This document shows, piece after piece, positions 28,531 through 37,444 of a DNA stretch of 64,000 bases (positions are counted from its first letter, which is position 1; every line of letters starts with the position of its first letter). The position numbers were made by a program, and so were the translations under genes. This DNA comes from Acetobacter suratthaniensis. GTDB taxonomy: Bacteria > Pseudomonadota > Alphaproteobacteria > Acetobacterales > Acetobacteraceae. A model generated the notes under the pieces. The model was not told the DNA's origin. It saw nothing but the letters and a program-made list of their open reading frames with translations, and did no database searches. Where the stretch lies: the NCBI RefSeq assembly GCF_017377745.1, contig NZ_JAFVMG010000008.1:62001-126000 (forward strand). The letters run 5' to 3'.

Positions 28531-30069
28531 TCAGGCTTCGCCGTCCTGATTCTCAGGGGACTTTTCTGCGTCACCATCAAACCAGTGCGCTCGTGCTGCC
28601 ATGACAATTTCGTTGGCGGCTTCTTCATCAACGGCATCAGCCCCGAGAAGCTCAACCAGTTCATCACCTGCCAGATCGGCCAAGTCGTCGAGGCTTTTTA
28701 CACCCTTTTCGCCCAAAGTCACAAGCATCTGATTCGTAAAGACGCCGAGACCGGCAATCTCATCGACCACACCGAGCTCACGACGGCGCTCATCCAGCTT
28801 TTCTTCCTGCCTGACCAGATAGGCCTCGGCACGCTGCATCAGCTCCTGCACAACCGATTCGTCAAAACCTTCGATTCCCCCCAGTTCATCGGGGTCGGCA
28901 TATGCCAGTTCCTCGACGCTGTGGTAGCCTTCGGTCACGAGCAGGCCCGCGATCACGTCATCCACATCCAGCGCTTCAACAAACTGCGCGGTGCGGCGGC
29001 GGAACTCTTCCTGACGGCGCTCGGATTCCTCGGCTTCGGTCAGAATGTCGATATCCCAGCGGGTAAGCTGGCTGGCCAGACGCACGTTCTGACCACGACG
29101 GCCGATAGCAAGGGAGAGCTGGTCATCGGGCACGACAACCTCGACACGCCCGGCTTCCTCATCCATCACCACCTTGCTGACTTCAGCCGGAGCCAGCGCG
29201 TTCACCACGAAGGTAGCGGCCTGCGGGCTCCACGGAATGATGTCGATTTTTTCGCCCTGCAGCTCGGCCACAACCGCCTGCACGCGTGAACCGCGCATAC
29301 CCACGCAGGCACCGACCGGGTCGATCGACGCATCCCGCGAGATCACGGCCATTTTCGCACGCGAACCGGGGTCACGCGCCACAGCCTTGATTTCGATGAT
29401 GCCGTCATAGATTTCCGGCACTTCCTGCGCGAACAGCTTGGCCAGGAAGGCAGGATGCGTGCGGGACAGGAAAACCTGCGGGCCACGCGGCTCGTCACGC
29501 ACATCGTAGATATAGGCACGCACGCGGTCAGAGTTGCGGAACGTCTCGCGGGGGATCAGCTCATCGCGGCGCAGCAGGGCTTCGGCGGAACCGATCTCAA
29601 CCAGCAGGTTGCCATATTCGGTACGCTTGACCGTGCCGTTGACGATTTCGCCCACGCGGTCCTTGAATTCGTTGTACTGGCGCTTGCGCTCGTATTCACG
29701 CACGCGCTGGACAATCACCTGCTTGGCGGTCTGGGCCGCGATACGCCCGAAATCAATCGGGGGCAGCGGGTCGATCAGATATTCGCCAGCCTGAATTTCA
29801 GGGCGAAAACGCTGCGCGATCGACAGGGCGATCTGCGTATCTTCATTTTCGACCAGATCCACCACTTCCGTCCAGCGGGACAGGCGGACTTCGCCGGAGC
29901 GACGGTCGATCGTGGCGCGAATATCCTTTTCGTGCCCGTATTTGGCGCGTCCGGCCTTCTGGATGGCCTGCTCCATGGCCTCCAGAACCTCTTCACGCTC
30001 AATGCCCTTCTCGCGGGAGACGGCATCCGCCACCAGCAGCAGTTCAGGACGGGAAACAGAGGTATCCAT
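28531..30069 (-). CDS. nusA: transcription termination/antitermination factor NusA
   Basis: NusA binds RNA polymerase and nascent RNA to control pausing, termination and antitermination. It has an N-terminal polymerase-binding domain (to about residue 130) and an S1 domain (VNGTVKRTEYGNLLVEIG). Two KH domains follow, with GACVGMRGSRVQAVVAEL and GRRGQNVRLASQL carrying the GxxG loops. The C-terminal acidic repeats end around residue 500 (ESVVQELMQRAEAYL and later units). The 512-residue length includes one or two alphaproteobacterial C-terminal repeats. The ATG is at 30069. It follows rimP by 30 bases. Confidence 0.96.
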   Translation of the reverse strand: MDTSVSRPELLLVADAVSREKGIEREEVLEAMEQAIQKAGRAKYGHEKDIRATIDRRSGEVRLSRWTEVVDLVENEDTQIALSIAQRFRPEIQAGEYLIDPLPPIDFGRIAAQTAKQVIVQRVREYERKRQYNEFKDRVGEIVNGTVKRTEYGNLLVEIGSAEALLRRDELIPRETFRNSDRVRAYIYDVRDEPRGPQVFLSRTHPAFLAKLFAQEVPEIYDGIIEIKAVARDPGSRAKMAVISRDASIDPVGACVGMRGSRVQAVVAELQGEKIDIIPWSPQAATFVVNALAPAEVSKVVMDEEAGRVEVVVPDDQLSLAIGRRGQNVRLASQLTRWDIDILTEAEESERRQEEFRRRTAQFVEALDVDDVIAGLLVTEGYHSVEELAYADPDELGGIEGFDESVVQELMQRAEAYLVRQEEKLDERRRELGVVDEIAGLGVFTNQMLVTLGEKGVKSLDDLADLAGDELVELLGADAVDEEAANEIVMAARAHWFDGDAEKSPENQDGEA

Positions 30070-30099
30070 GCTCTCAGCTCTCCAAAACAGGCAGCGCCA

Positions 30100-30804
30100 T
30101 CAATGCACCTTGCGACCAGACGGGCCAGAGGCCTGCGGCCCCGCCCCATCCATGTCTGTATCATCCTGCCCGTCAGCCCCGGGGGTATTTTCCCCTGAGG
30201 CAGGGCGGGCCATATGCGCGCTGGCCTCGATCAGCGCATCGGTCAGAACCAGACGTGCGCGGCGAATTTCGCCCAGCGGCAGCGCCACTTCCGAACCATC
30301 ATCCAACCGCAGCCGTGCGGCCGTACCGTCGGACCCCAGCACCACACCGGCAAAACGCCTGCGACCATCAAGCGGCACAAGCATTTCGGCACGGGCCTGA
30401 TGGCCAGCAAACCGCTCCCAATCCTTGGCGCGAGTCAGCGGGCGGTCAATCCCTGCGGACGACACTTCGAGCGTCCATGCACCGGGAATCGGGTCTTCCA
30501 CGTCGAGAACCGCACCGACTGCATGGCTGATGCGCTCGCAGTCCTCAACACTGATAAGCGAACCATCGGCCCGGTCAGCCATGATCTGCACGGTCGGGCG
30601 CTCACGCCCGAGCACCGCCACGCGCACGATCTCATACCCCATTGCCTCAACAGCAGGGGAAATCATGGCGGCAAGGCGGCCTTCAAGGCCACCATGAGCG
30701 GAAAGATCTGTGTCCAATGCAAAATCAGGCGGCCCGTCAAGGCCACCCCCCGAAGCTTTAACTAAATTGAAGAAGGATGACGCTCTCTCTAGAACACATG
30801 CCAT
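30100..30804 (-). CDS. rimP: ribosome maturation factor RimP
   Basis: RimP assists 30S subunit assembly. The conserved N-terminal domain begins near residue 40 ([25 protein letters not shown]) and continues with [22 protein letters not shown] and [18 protein letters not shown] [23 protein letters not shown]. The C-terminal SH3-like domain ends near residue 195, followed by a variable Asp/Gly-rich tail. The ATG at 30804 gives 234 residues, with ~38 non-conserved residues at the front; a later start is possible. It heads the rimP-nusA-infB operon. Its promoter should lie in the 111-base gap shared with the divergent gene at 30916. Confidence 0.92.
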   Translation of the reverse strand: MACVLERASSFFNLVKASGGGLDGPPDFALDTDLSAHGGLEGRLAAMISPAVEAMGYEIVRVAVLGRERPTVQIMADRADGSLISVEDCERISHAVGAVLDVEDPIPGAWTLEVSSAGIDRPLTRAKDWERFAGHQARAEMLVPLDGRRRFAGVVLGSDGTAARLRLDDGSEVALPLGEIRRARLVLTDALIEASAHMARPASGENTPGADGQDDTDMDGAGPQASGPSGRKVH

Positions 30805-30915
30805 CAAACCGCAAGGGAAAGAAAAAACTGCCTTGGGGTGCTACAATATCGCCATGATTTTGGCATGATGATGCTGCATATCTGCAACGGCCCAGCGTAG
30901 AGGCAGAGAACACGC

Positions 30916-31479
30916 ATGAACAGACTGGCCGACCCTACGCCAACACCCCAGCCAGCCGCTCAGCATGGTAACAGACGTACAGTCCTGCTTGGTGTGGCAT
31001 TCTGCCTTATGGCCGCAGGCTGGGCTGGCTTTCACGCCATGGCCCCCGGCCCACAGGCCGATACCGCACAGAATGAAGCACCGCAGAGCTACTCCAGCAT
31101 ACCACTCCCCCTGATCGCGCCCGAACAGGCCGCAAAAGCCCTCGCGGATTCAGGTTACTCAGCGCAGGAGCAGGCGGATATTCTGGCAGCCGTCAAACGC
31201 CGCGACCTGCGCCTGCTGGCCATGCCACTTTACGATGCCGCCGGTACAGGGGGCACGGTAAACGTGATCTGCGGCCCCTGGCAGCGCACCGTACCGCTGA
31301 CCACCACCCCTACAACGGTCATCCTGCCCATTGCCAAGGTGGGTAGCGTGGATATTGTAGGGCTTTCATCCCATGGAGTAACGGGTATCAACGGCGGGGT
31401 TATCACCTCTTTTGGCCCGCAGGTTCTGCCGCCTCTCTCCAACGGGCAACATCTGCATGCCTTGGTTAGCGCACAATGA
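30916..31479 (+). CDS. membrane-anchored exported protein of unknown function
   Basis: I do not recognise a family for this 187-residue protein. A short cytoplasmic N-terminus is followed by one hydrophobic segment (TVLLGVAFCLMAAGWAGFHAMA, about residues 22-43), either a signal anchor or an uncleaved signal. The rest would be periplasmic. One part is helical (APEQAAKALADSGYSAQEQADILAAVKRRDLRLL) and another is beta-rich (GGTVNVICGPWQRTVPLTTTPTTVIL). Its stop overlaps the start of the AAA+ gene at 31476 (ATGA), so the two are translated together. The function may involve presenting or recognising substrates for that ATPase, but this is inference from position only. Confidence 0.65.
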   Translation: MNRLADPTPTPQPAAQHGNRRTVLLGVAFCLMAAGWAGFHAMAPGPQADTAQNEAPQSYSSIPLPLIAPEQAAKALADSGYSAQEQADILAAVKRRDLRLLAMPLYDAAGTGGTVNVICGPWQRTVPLTTTPTTVILPIAKVGSVDIVGLSSHGVTGINGGVITSFGPQVLPPLSNGQHLHALVSAQ

Positions 31480-32753
31480 AAGACCTTATGCCCACGCTGA
31501 ACCGGTTCATGCCGCTGATGATGGTCATCTTTCTGGTGCTGGCCAGCATCCAGATCGCCATTTCGCTGCATCTGTCGTTGCATGGCCTTATACACGTTCT
31601 GCAATGGGGAGCTGCCCTGTGGCCTGTGCTAGCTGCGATCGGGCTGGCGCTGAGCATTGCCGGTCTTCTGTTTGAAACGCGTGCTGAACAAATTGCCCGC
31701 AAGGGCCTTCTTCGCAGACGGGGCTTTATCATGGATGTTCTTGCCAGACTGACCAACCGCGCCGCCCTCGAAGAAATGCTGGCGCGCGAGCAGCGTGAAA
31801 CCACAATCGATGCCGAGGTTCTGGCGGCAAACCTGCGCGCACGCGTGATCGGGCAGGATCAGGTATGCGAAGATATGGCAACCCAGCTGCGCCGCCGTCT
31901 GGCGTTGCAGGTGCGCGGCAAGCCCGTGGGTATTTTTCTGCTGGCTGGCCCGCCCGGCACCGGCAAAACCTATCTGGCCAAGCAGTTGGCCCGCCAGCTT
32001 GAGCGCCCGCTGCTGCATTTCGACATGACCCAGATGAGCAGCCCCCATGCGGCAACCCAGCTTTTTGGCTCACCCAAGGGCTATGTCGGCTCCGATACCT
32101 ACGGCAAGCTGACCGGCGGCCTGCAGGAAAAACCCGATGCCGTGGTGCTGCTCGATGAAATCGAAAAAGCCCACCCGGATGTGTTCAAGAAATTCCTGAC
32201 CGCATGGAACGACGGCCACGTAACCGAAGCCTCTACCGGGCAGCAGGTCTCCACTGTGCGGGCCATTTTCATCCTGACCTCCAATATCGCTACGGAAGCG
32301 CTGGCCGATATTGCCCGCCGCCTGCAAGAAGACCCCGACCGTATGCGGGCCGAATCGGTGGAAGCGCTGCGTCAGGCGGGTTTTGCCCCCGAAGTGCTGA
32401 ACCGGCTTGATCGTATTTTTGTTTTCCGCCCGCTACAGGGACTCGACATTGCCCGTGTCGCGGCACTGGAAATCGAAAACATGATCGAAAGCTACGGCCT
32501 GAAGGTCGAGGCAGGCGGGATCGACGCCGCCCTGCTGATGGACATCATGCGCCGCATGAGCCGGATGGGCGATGGCGCCTCTGCCCGCGATCTGGCGCGT
32601 GGCGTGGAAGACATGATCAGCGAATCGCTGATCATCGCCCGCCAGCAGGGAGCAAGCATGGTACGTCTGGTGAAGGAAGAAGACGGCACAGTGGTAGCCA
32701 AGACCGCAGGGGGCAGTCGGTCAGACGCCCTGACACCGCGCCTGACACCCTGA
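31476..32753 (+). CDS. membrane-anchored Clp/HSP100-like AAA+ ATPase
   Basis: The 425-residue protein has two hydrophobic segments (about residues 11-32 and 44-66), then a linker and a single AAA+ module. The module resembles the second (D2) ATPase of ClpA/ClpB. Visible motifs are Walker A GPPGTGKT (158-165), Walker B VVLLDEIEK (223-231), sensor-1 TSN (268-270) and Arg-finger region EVLNRLDR (306-313). A ClpB-like pore loop KGYVGSDTYGKLT (201-213) suggests it threads protein substrates. The ClpA/B N-domain, first ATPase and middle domain are absent. It forms a tight cluster with two exported proteins, and its role is unknown. It is not a FtsH relative, because there is no zinc-protease domain. 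Confidence 0.8.
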   Translation: MKDLMPTLNRFMPLMMVIFLVLASIQIAISLHLSLHGLIHVLQWGAALWPVLAAIGLALSIAGLLFETRAEQIARKGLLRRRGFIMDVLARLTNRAALEEMLAREQRETTIDAEVLAANLRARVIGQDQVCEDMATQLRRRLALQVRGKPVGIFLLAGPPGTGKTYLAKQLARQLERPLLHFDMTQMSSPHAATQLFGSPKGYVGSDTYGKLTGGLQEKPDAVVLLDEIEKAHPDVFKKFLTAWNDGHVTEASTGQQVSTVRAIFILTSNIATEALADIARRLQEDPDRMRAESVEALRQAGFAPEVLNRLDRIFVFRPLQGLDIARVAALEIENMIESYGLKVEAGGIDAALLMDIMRRMSRMGDGASARDLARGVEDMISESLIIARQQGASMVRLVKEEDGTVVAKTAGGSRSDALTPRLTP

Positions 32754-32818
32754 TGCCCTCCCCCACCCCGCTGTTTGTTTTGCCCGCGCGCCCGCGCGCC
32801 CGTTCCTAGGTTTACCGG

Positions 32819-33781
32819 ATGTCCGCTTTCACCCGCTTGTGGCGTCGTGCGCCGCTATGGCGCGCTACCGTACTGGCTACCGGCGCAACCACCGTACTCA
32901 GCTTTTTACTCCCCGCCCCCGCATGGCTTACCCATAGCGTGCCTGCCTATACCGGCCTGACAGCGCGTATCCAGAACGCGCTGGGCATGGGCGAACAGAA
33001 CGATACCGATGATGACGCACTGCACGTGCGCGATGATCACCGCACGATGTCCGTACCGCCTGTGGATGCGCAGATGGAGGGACGGGTTTCGTTTATCGGC
33101 AAGGAAATTCCGCTGCCTGCGGGCAAGTGGCACCCGCTGCTGAGCTATCAGGATGATCTTGCCCACGGCGAGATGATGACCTCGCTCTATGTGCGCACAA
33201 ATGATGGTATCGTTACCGGACTGCTGATCATGCAGGGCACGTCCCAGTCCCTGCCTATGGTGGACACCATGGGCATTCAGCAGCAATGCACCAGCTCTTT
33301 TGCGTTCATGACCCACTCACAACCGATCAATAGCAATTACTCAGAATGCTGGCTGACATCGCCCATACGCATCGTGAACGGATTTTTCCTGACATCTGAT
33401 CCGGCCCTGCAGAGGCTGCTCAGTTCGCCCTTCTTTATCCCTGCTGCTGTCGAACGGCTGAATATTCTCGGTTATACGCTGCCTAACGTGCTGGTAGATG
33501 CCGCATGGAACCGGATTGAAAAGCAGGAGCCTGATTCCCGCGCCGATTTTCTGAGCGTACACCTGCTCACCAGCCCCGCCCAGCCCGGCGATGCCCGTGC
33601 CCCCGGCGCACTGGAAGACTGGTCACGCAGCGGCATGCGGGATTCCGCCGCTGTTTCTGATTTTGTGCAGCGCACCAATGACTGGATTGAGGGGTGGGCC
33701 CCCTATCTGCTTCAGGCTTTTGAAGACAAGCCCGTGACACCGCCCCATTCAGCCGCGGAAGATCCGGGCTTCAGGGGCTGA
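32819..33781 (+). CDS. exported or membrane-anchored protein of unknown function
   Basis: This 320-residue product has one N-terminal hydrophobic stretch (WRATVLATGATTVLSFLLPAPAW, about residues 14-36), so the bulk should be periplasmic. No family is recognised. The mature part contains a beta-rich region (GRVSFIGKEIPLPAGKWHPLLSY, TNDGIVTGLLIMQG) and two cysteines (QQQCTSS and SECWLTS, about residues 159 and 179) that could form a disulfide. The C-terminal third is helical, ending in acidic and Pro-rich residues. It starts 66 bases after the AAA+ gene in the same direction and may belong to the same transcript. LysR converges on it 14 bases past its stop. Confidence 0.6.
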   Translation: MSAFTRLWRRAPLWRATVLATGATTVLSFLLPAPAWLTHSVPAYTGLTARIQNALGMGEQNDTDDDALHVRDDHRTMSVPPVDAQMEGRVSFIGKEIPLPAGKWHPLLSYQDDLAHGEMMTSLYVRTNDGIVTGLLIMQGTSQSLPMVDTMGIQQQCTSSFAFMTHSQPINSNYSECWLTSPIRIVNGFFLTSDPALQRLLSSPFFIPAAVERLNILGYTLPNVLVDAAWNRIEKQEPDSRADFLSVHLLTSPAQPGDARAPGALEDWSRSGMRDSAAVSDFVQRTNDWIEGWAPYLLQAFEDKPVTPPHSAAEDPGFRG

Positions 33782-33794
33782 TGCCGTTGCAGCC

Positions 33795-34721
33795 TCAGGC
33801 TGCTGCAGAGGGTTGCCCTGTTGCGGGATCATCGCGCAGCACATCGGCTGATACATCAATCAGGAAGTCCAGCACGGTGCGGGTACGCAACGGCAGCGTG
33901 CGCGGGCCGGTATGCACAGCATAGAACGGCAAAGACGGGATGTTCCAATCTGGAAAAAGCCGGACTAGACGGCCTTCCCTAAGGGCATCACGCACCTGAA
34001 AATGTGGCAGAAGCCCGATCCCGAGCCCTGATTCTACTGCGTACAGCACAGCCTCGCTGGTATTGGCGCGAAACACGGCGCTTGGGGCGATCACGCTTTC
34101 CTCGCCATCACGCTCGAAGTTCCAGTCCAGCCAGCTACTGCCATAATTATAGACAACACCGGGGTAATTGGTCAGTTCGCGCGGGTGTTCGGGCATATGA
34201 TAGCGCGCCATGCACTCGGGCGATGCCACCAGACATTTGCGCACCATACCCAGCTTGCGGGCGATGAGTGAGCCCACGGCGATTTCGCCTACGCGCACCG
34301 CCAGATCAAGCCCTTCCTCCACCAGATCGCCAAAGGCATCGCGCATCACGATCTCGACCGACAGATCAGGATGACGGTCAAACAGTTCGCCCAGCCTGCG
34401 ACTCAGGCACAGGCCGAACGCCGTTGTAACCCCCAGCCGCACCAGACCGGAAACCGAGGCGCGCCTGCGGCCCAGAACGGTTTCCGCCGTTTCAAGAATT
34501 TCCAGCACTTCATAGGCATGGGGCAGAAGGCTTCGGCCATCTTCCGTCATGGTCAGGCTGCGGGTGGTACGGGCGAACAGCGTCGTGCCGTAATGGCTCT
34601 CAAGCAGGGCGATATGCCGCGAAATCGTCGGCTGGCTGACGCCCGTCTCGCGTGAGACAGCGGAAAAAGAGCCTGTTGCGGCAACGCGCACAAAGCTGTG
34701 GAGCGCAGAAAGTAGGTCCAT
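33795..34721 (-). CDS. LysR-family transcriptional regulator
   Basis: The 308-residue product has the LysR winged helix-turn-helix at residues 4-65 (ALHSFVRVAATGSFSAVSRETGVSQPTISRHIALLE). A periplasmic-binding-like effector domain follows (about residues 90-295: VRLGVTTAFGLCLSRRLGELF and IAPSAVFRANTSEAVLYAVESGLGIGLLPHF). Effector and targets are unknown. Its direction matches the transporter genes upstream, but a 257-base gap with a likely terminator separates them, so it is probably a separate unit. The gap holds no other gene. Confidence 0.9.
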   Translation of the reverse strand: MDLLSALHSFVRVAATGSFSAVSRETGVSQPTISRHIALLESHYGTTLFARTTRSLTMTEDGRSLLPHAYEVLEILETAETVLGRRRASVSGLVRLGVTTAFGLCLSRRLGELFDRHPDLSVEIVMRDAFGDLVEEGLDLAVRVGEIAVGSLIARKLGMVRKCLVASPECMARYHMPEHPRELTNYPGVVYNYGSSWLDWNFERDGEESVIAPSAVFRANTSEAVLYAVESGLGIGLLPHFQVRDALREGRLVRLFPDWNIPSLPFYAVHTGPRTLPLRTRTVLDFLIDVSADVLRDDPATGQPSAAA

Positions 34722-34847
34722 GGATACCCGGTCTATTCCCCAGAACGCGGCCAGACCAGCACAATGCCGCCCAATCCGCCGGACCCTGCCGCGCCTGCCC
34801 TACTTTATTCCATGGTGCAGCAACGGATCCGCCCCCCTGCCCGCCCC

Positions 34848-34875
34848 AAAAAAAAACCAGAGGCCGCAAGTCCGG
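34848..34875 (-). terminator. probable terminator after the amino acid transporter operon
   Basis: On the minus strand, an imperfect short hairpin (CCGGACTTGCGGCCTCTGG) is followed by nine T residues. It lies about 100 bases after the permease stop at 34979. The stem is weak, so confidence is moderate. Confidence 0.45.
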
Positions 34876-34978
34876 TACGCTCCTGTTTTGCAGCAAGCGG
34901 GAATGCGAGACAATACGCTCGCACCCCGCCTTGCCCCATATGGCCCATGCGCCAGACGCATAAGCCAGACCGTTTAAC

Positions 34979-36622
34979 CTAGCGCCGCCGCGTATGGGGC
35001 GAGGCCAGCTTGCGTTCCGCCATACGGGCCAAGCGCACAAAAGGCAGTCCCAGCAGAAGATAGGCCAGCCCGACCATAATCCCGGTTCCAAAATAATCGA
35101 AATAGGTGGAAGACAGGCGGATATAGGTCTGTGTCAGTTCGGTCAGCGTAATAACACTGACCAGCGACGAGTCCTTAAGCAGGGAAATGAAGTCATTGGT
35201 CATGATCGGCATAACCAGCCTGAAGGCCTGCGGCACCACCACATAACGCAGGGCCTGAGCATGCGTCATGTTCAGGGCCATTGCGGCTTCCGTCTGCCCG
35301 AACGCTACAGACTGCAGCCCAGCCCGATAATTCTCGGCCTCATAAGCCGCATAGTTCATGCCCAGACTGATCACCCCGGCCACGAAGGGCGTGAGATTCA
35401 CCCCACATTGCGGCAGACCGTAAAAAATCAGCAGCACCTGAATAAGCAGGGGCGTGCCACGCACGATCTCCACATAACAGGCGGCCAGCCAGGCCAGCGG
35501 GGCCGGGCCATACAACCGCACCAGCGCCAGAAGCAGCCCCAGAGCTACCGCCAGCACCATGGCGCTGAGCGAGACCAGCAGGGTCAGCCAGGCAGCACGG
35601 AGCAACTGCGGGATAAAGCCCACATAGCGCTCAAGCCGCACGCGCCAGCCGGTTTTGCCCTGAATTTCGGCCACGTAAGCAGAAAACGCGGTGGGCGGTA
35701 TATCCAGAACACTGTCATCACCAGTCAGCTTGGCCATTTCGGGGGTCCACAGGTCCCACCGCGCCAGCACGCGATGGAGCGTGCCATCCGCCCGCATGGC
35801 GGCCAGCGCCGCATTAACCCGCCCGCGCAGGGCCTCGTTCTGCCCCTTGGGGAACGCGATACCGTATTCCACCCGCCCGATGGGTTCGCCCACAACATGC
35901 AGGTCAGGATTGGTATCGCCATAATATTTGGCGATGGGGCCATCAAGCAGAACCGCGTCCGTGCGACCGTTCACAAGGTCCATGAACGCATCGCTTTCCT
36001 CTTCATAGGTGCGCAGTTCCACATTGGGATTGCGCCCCAGAATCTGCGAAGCCTGCGTGTCCTTGAGCGTCCCCACGACATGGCCTGAAAGCGAGGCCAG
36101 CGTGGTAAGCTGAGGCCCTTTGCGGCGGACGGTCAGCCGTTCAGACGTAACATAATAGGGGTCGCTGAAGTCGATCGAATCGGCATGTTCGGCGGTCATC
36201 TCGATGCCGCAGATGACCATGTCATACAGGCCACGCTGCAGGCCGGGGATCAGACCATCCCAGTCATTCTGTATGAACTGGAACGGCACGCCCATATGCC
36301 GCTGCATTTCCTGCATCAGGTCATATTCGAAGCCGGTCAGCCGTTCAGGGTTGGCGGGATCGTGAAACGTATAGGGCACATCGGCTGAGGAATCGGCGGC
36401 CCAGCGCACGGTCTGCTGGGCTGCGGGCTTGTCTTCCGCCGCCGTAGCCCGGCCACCGGGCAGAACCCCTACAGCAACAAGGCAGACCATAAGCACCAGT
36501 GCGACTGCCCGCAGGGCTGCGCCCCATACTGGAGCAGGCAGGGCATCGTGGCCCGCAGGCATGCCGGAGATAGGCCCACAAACACCATCATGCGCACAAA
36601 CAGGCATAAGGGAGCGCCTCAT
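34979..36622 (-). CDS. polar amino acid ABC transporter: fused binding protein and permease
   Basis: One 547-residue chain joins two normally separate subunits. After a hydrophobic N-terminus (ALVLMVCLVAVGVLPGGRATAA) comes an SBP_bac_3 solute-binding domain (about residues 65-295: PYTFHDPANPERLTGFEYDLMQEM, VICGIEMTAEHADSIDFSDPYY). A HisM/GlnP-type permease domain follows (about 335-540), with the coupling loop region AEAMALNMTHAQALRYVVVPQAF. Such fusions occur in several bacteria for glutamine/arginine-type uptake. The binding domain probably lies in the periplasm, tethered to the membrane. Its ATG at 36622 overlaps the ATPase gene stop (ATGA). The substrate is unknown. Confidence 0.88.
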   Translation of the reverse strand: MRRSLMPVCAHDGVCGPISGMPAGHDALPAPVWGAALRAVALVLMVCLVAVGVLPGGRATAAEDKPAAQQTVRWAADSSADVPYTFHDPANPERLTGFEYDLMQEMQRHMGVPFQFIQNDWDGLIPGLQRGLYDMVICGIEMTAEHADSIDFSDPYYVTSERLTVRRKGPQLTTLASLSGHVVGTLKDTQASQILGRNPNVELRTYEEESDAFMDLVNGRTDAVLLDGPIAKYYGDTNPDLHVVGEPIGRVEYGIAFPKGQNEALRGRVNAALAAMRADGTLHRVLARWDLWTPEMAKLTGDDSVLDIPPTAFSAYVAEIQGKTGWRVRLERYVGFIPQLLRAAWLTLLVSLSAMVLAVALGLLLALVRLYGPAPLAWLAACYVEIVRGTPLLIQVLLIFYGLPQCGVNLTPFVAGVISLGMNYAAYEAENYRAGLQSVAFGQTEAAMALNMTHAQALRYVVVPQAFRLVMPIMTNDFISLLKDSSLVSVITLTELTQTYIRLSSTYFDYFGTGIMVGLAYLLLGLPFVRLARMAERKLASPHTRRR

Positions 36623-37389
36623 AATACGGTTCTCAGAAAACGTCGGGTGCGTTCATCCTGCGGATTAACGAACAGTTCCTCTGGGGGTGCTGCCTCCACC
36701 ACATGCCCGGCATCCATGTAAATGACCGTATCCGAGGCAAGGCGGGCAAACCGCATATCATGAGTCACGACAATCTGGGTCATGCCTTCATCATCCAGCG
36801 TGCGCATGACCCCCAGCACTTCCTCAGCCACGATAGGATCGAGGGCGGAAGTCGGTTCGTCATACAACATGATTTCGGGGCGCATGGCCAAGGCACGCGC
36901 AATGGCGGCACGCTGCTGCTGCCCGCCGGACAGCGAGACCGGGTATCGCCCGGCCACCTGACCCAGCCCGACTTTTTCTAGCAGGGCCATAGCCTCATCC
37001 CGCATGGTGGCGGTGCGCTCACCCTTGACCACGCGCGGCGCCAGCAGAACGTTGTCCAGAACTGTCAGGTGTGGAAACAGGTTAAAGCTCTGGAACACCA
37101 TGCCCACATGGGTTCTAAGCTTATGGGCCGCGTGCTCATCCGCCCGCCGCCAAGGCCCACCATCGCGCGTAATGCTGACACCCAGCACACTCACACGCCC
37201 ACGGTCGGGTCTTTCAAGAAAATTCAGACAGCGTAGGAATGTGGATTTACCACATCCAGAAGGGCCGATGATGGACACCAACTCCCCTTCTCGCACTTCG
37301 ATCGAAACCCCGGCGAGAATAATATCTTCGCCAAAGCTTTTATGGATCTGCTCTGCGTGCAGAACAACGGGGTCTTCAACGCAAACCAC
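36619..37389 (-). CDS. polar amino acid ABC transporter ATP-binding protein
   Basis: The 256-residue ATPase belongs to the GlnQ/ArtP group that powers amino acid import. Walker A is GPSGCGKST, the Q-loop lies in GMVFQSFNLFPHLTVLDNVLL, the signature is LSGGQQQR and Walker B is MLYDEPTSALD. The usable start is GTG at 37389, and no ATG or TTG lies between it and the conserved first strand. This GTG sits inside the 3' arm of a perfect 14-base hairpin (37385-37416), and no Shine-Dalgarno precedes it, so translation start is uncertain. The next gene overlaps by 4 bases and encodes the fused binding protein/permease. Confidence 0.92.
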   Translation of the reverse strand: MVCVEDPVVLHAEQIHKSFGEDIILAGVSIEVREGELVSIIGPSGCGKSTFLRCLNFLERPDRGRVSVLGVSITRDGGPWRRADEHAAHKLRTHVGMVFQSFNLFPHLTVLDNVLLAPRVVKGERTATMRDEAMALLEKVGLGQVAGRYPVSLSGGQQQRAAIARALAMRPEIMLYDEPTSALDPIVAEEVLGVMRTLDDEGMTQIVVTHDMRFARLASDTVIYMDAGHVVEAAPPEELFVNPQDERTRRFLRTVL

Positions 37390-37416
37390 CGGCCCGGTGT
37401 TAACCGGGCCGGTGGT
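37385..37416 (-). terminator. strong hairpin: acnA terminator and/or control of the transporter start
   Basis: Arms 37403-37416 and 37385-37398 are perfect 14-base complements with a 4-base loop. On the minus strand the hairpin lies 28 bases after the acnA stop and is followed by TTTGCGTT, a weak T-run. The GTG start of the ABC ATPase (37389-37387) is inside the second arm, so the structure could also hide that start codon. Confidence 0.6.
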
Positions 37417-37444
37417 CTGAATGTCACCCTTGGCAGAAAATCTG

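Noticed and set aside
33786..33806. GCAGCC/GGCTGC hairpin between the 320-aa gene and the LysR gene as a terminator
   Set aside because: The stem has no T-run on either strand and includes the last LysR codons; it may be chance.
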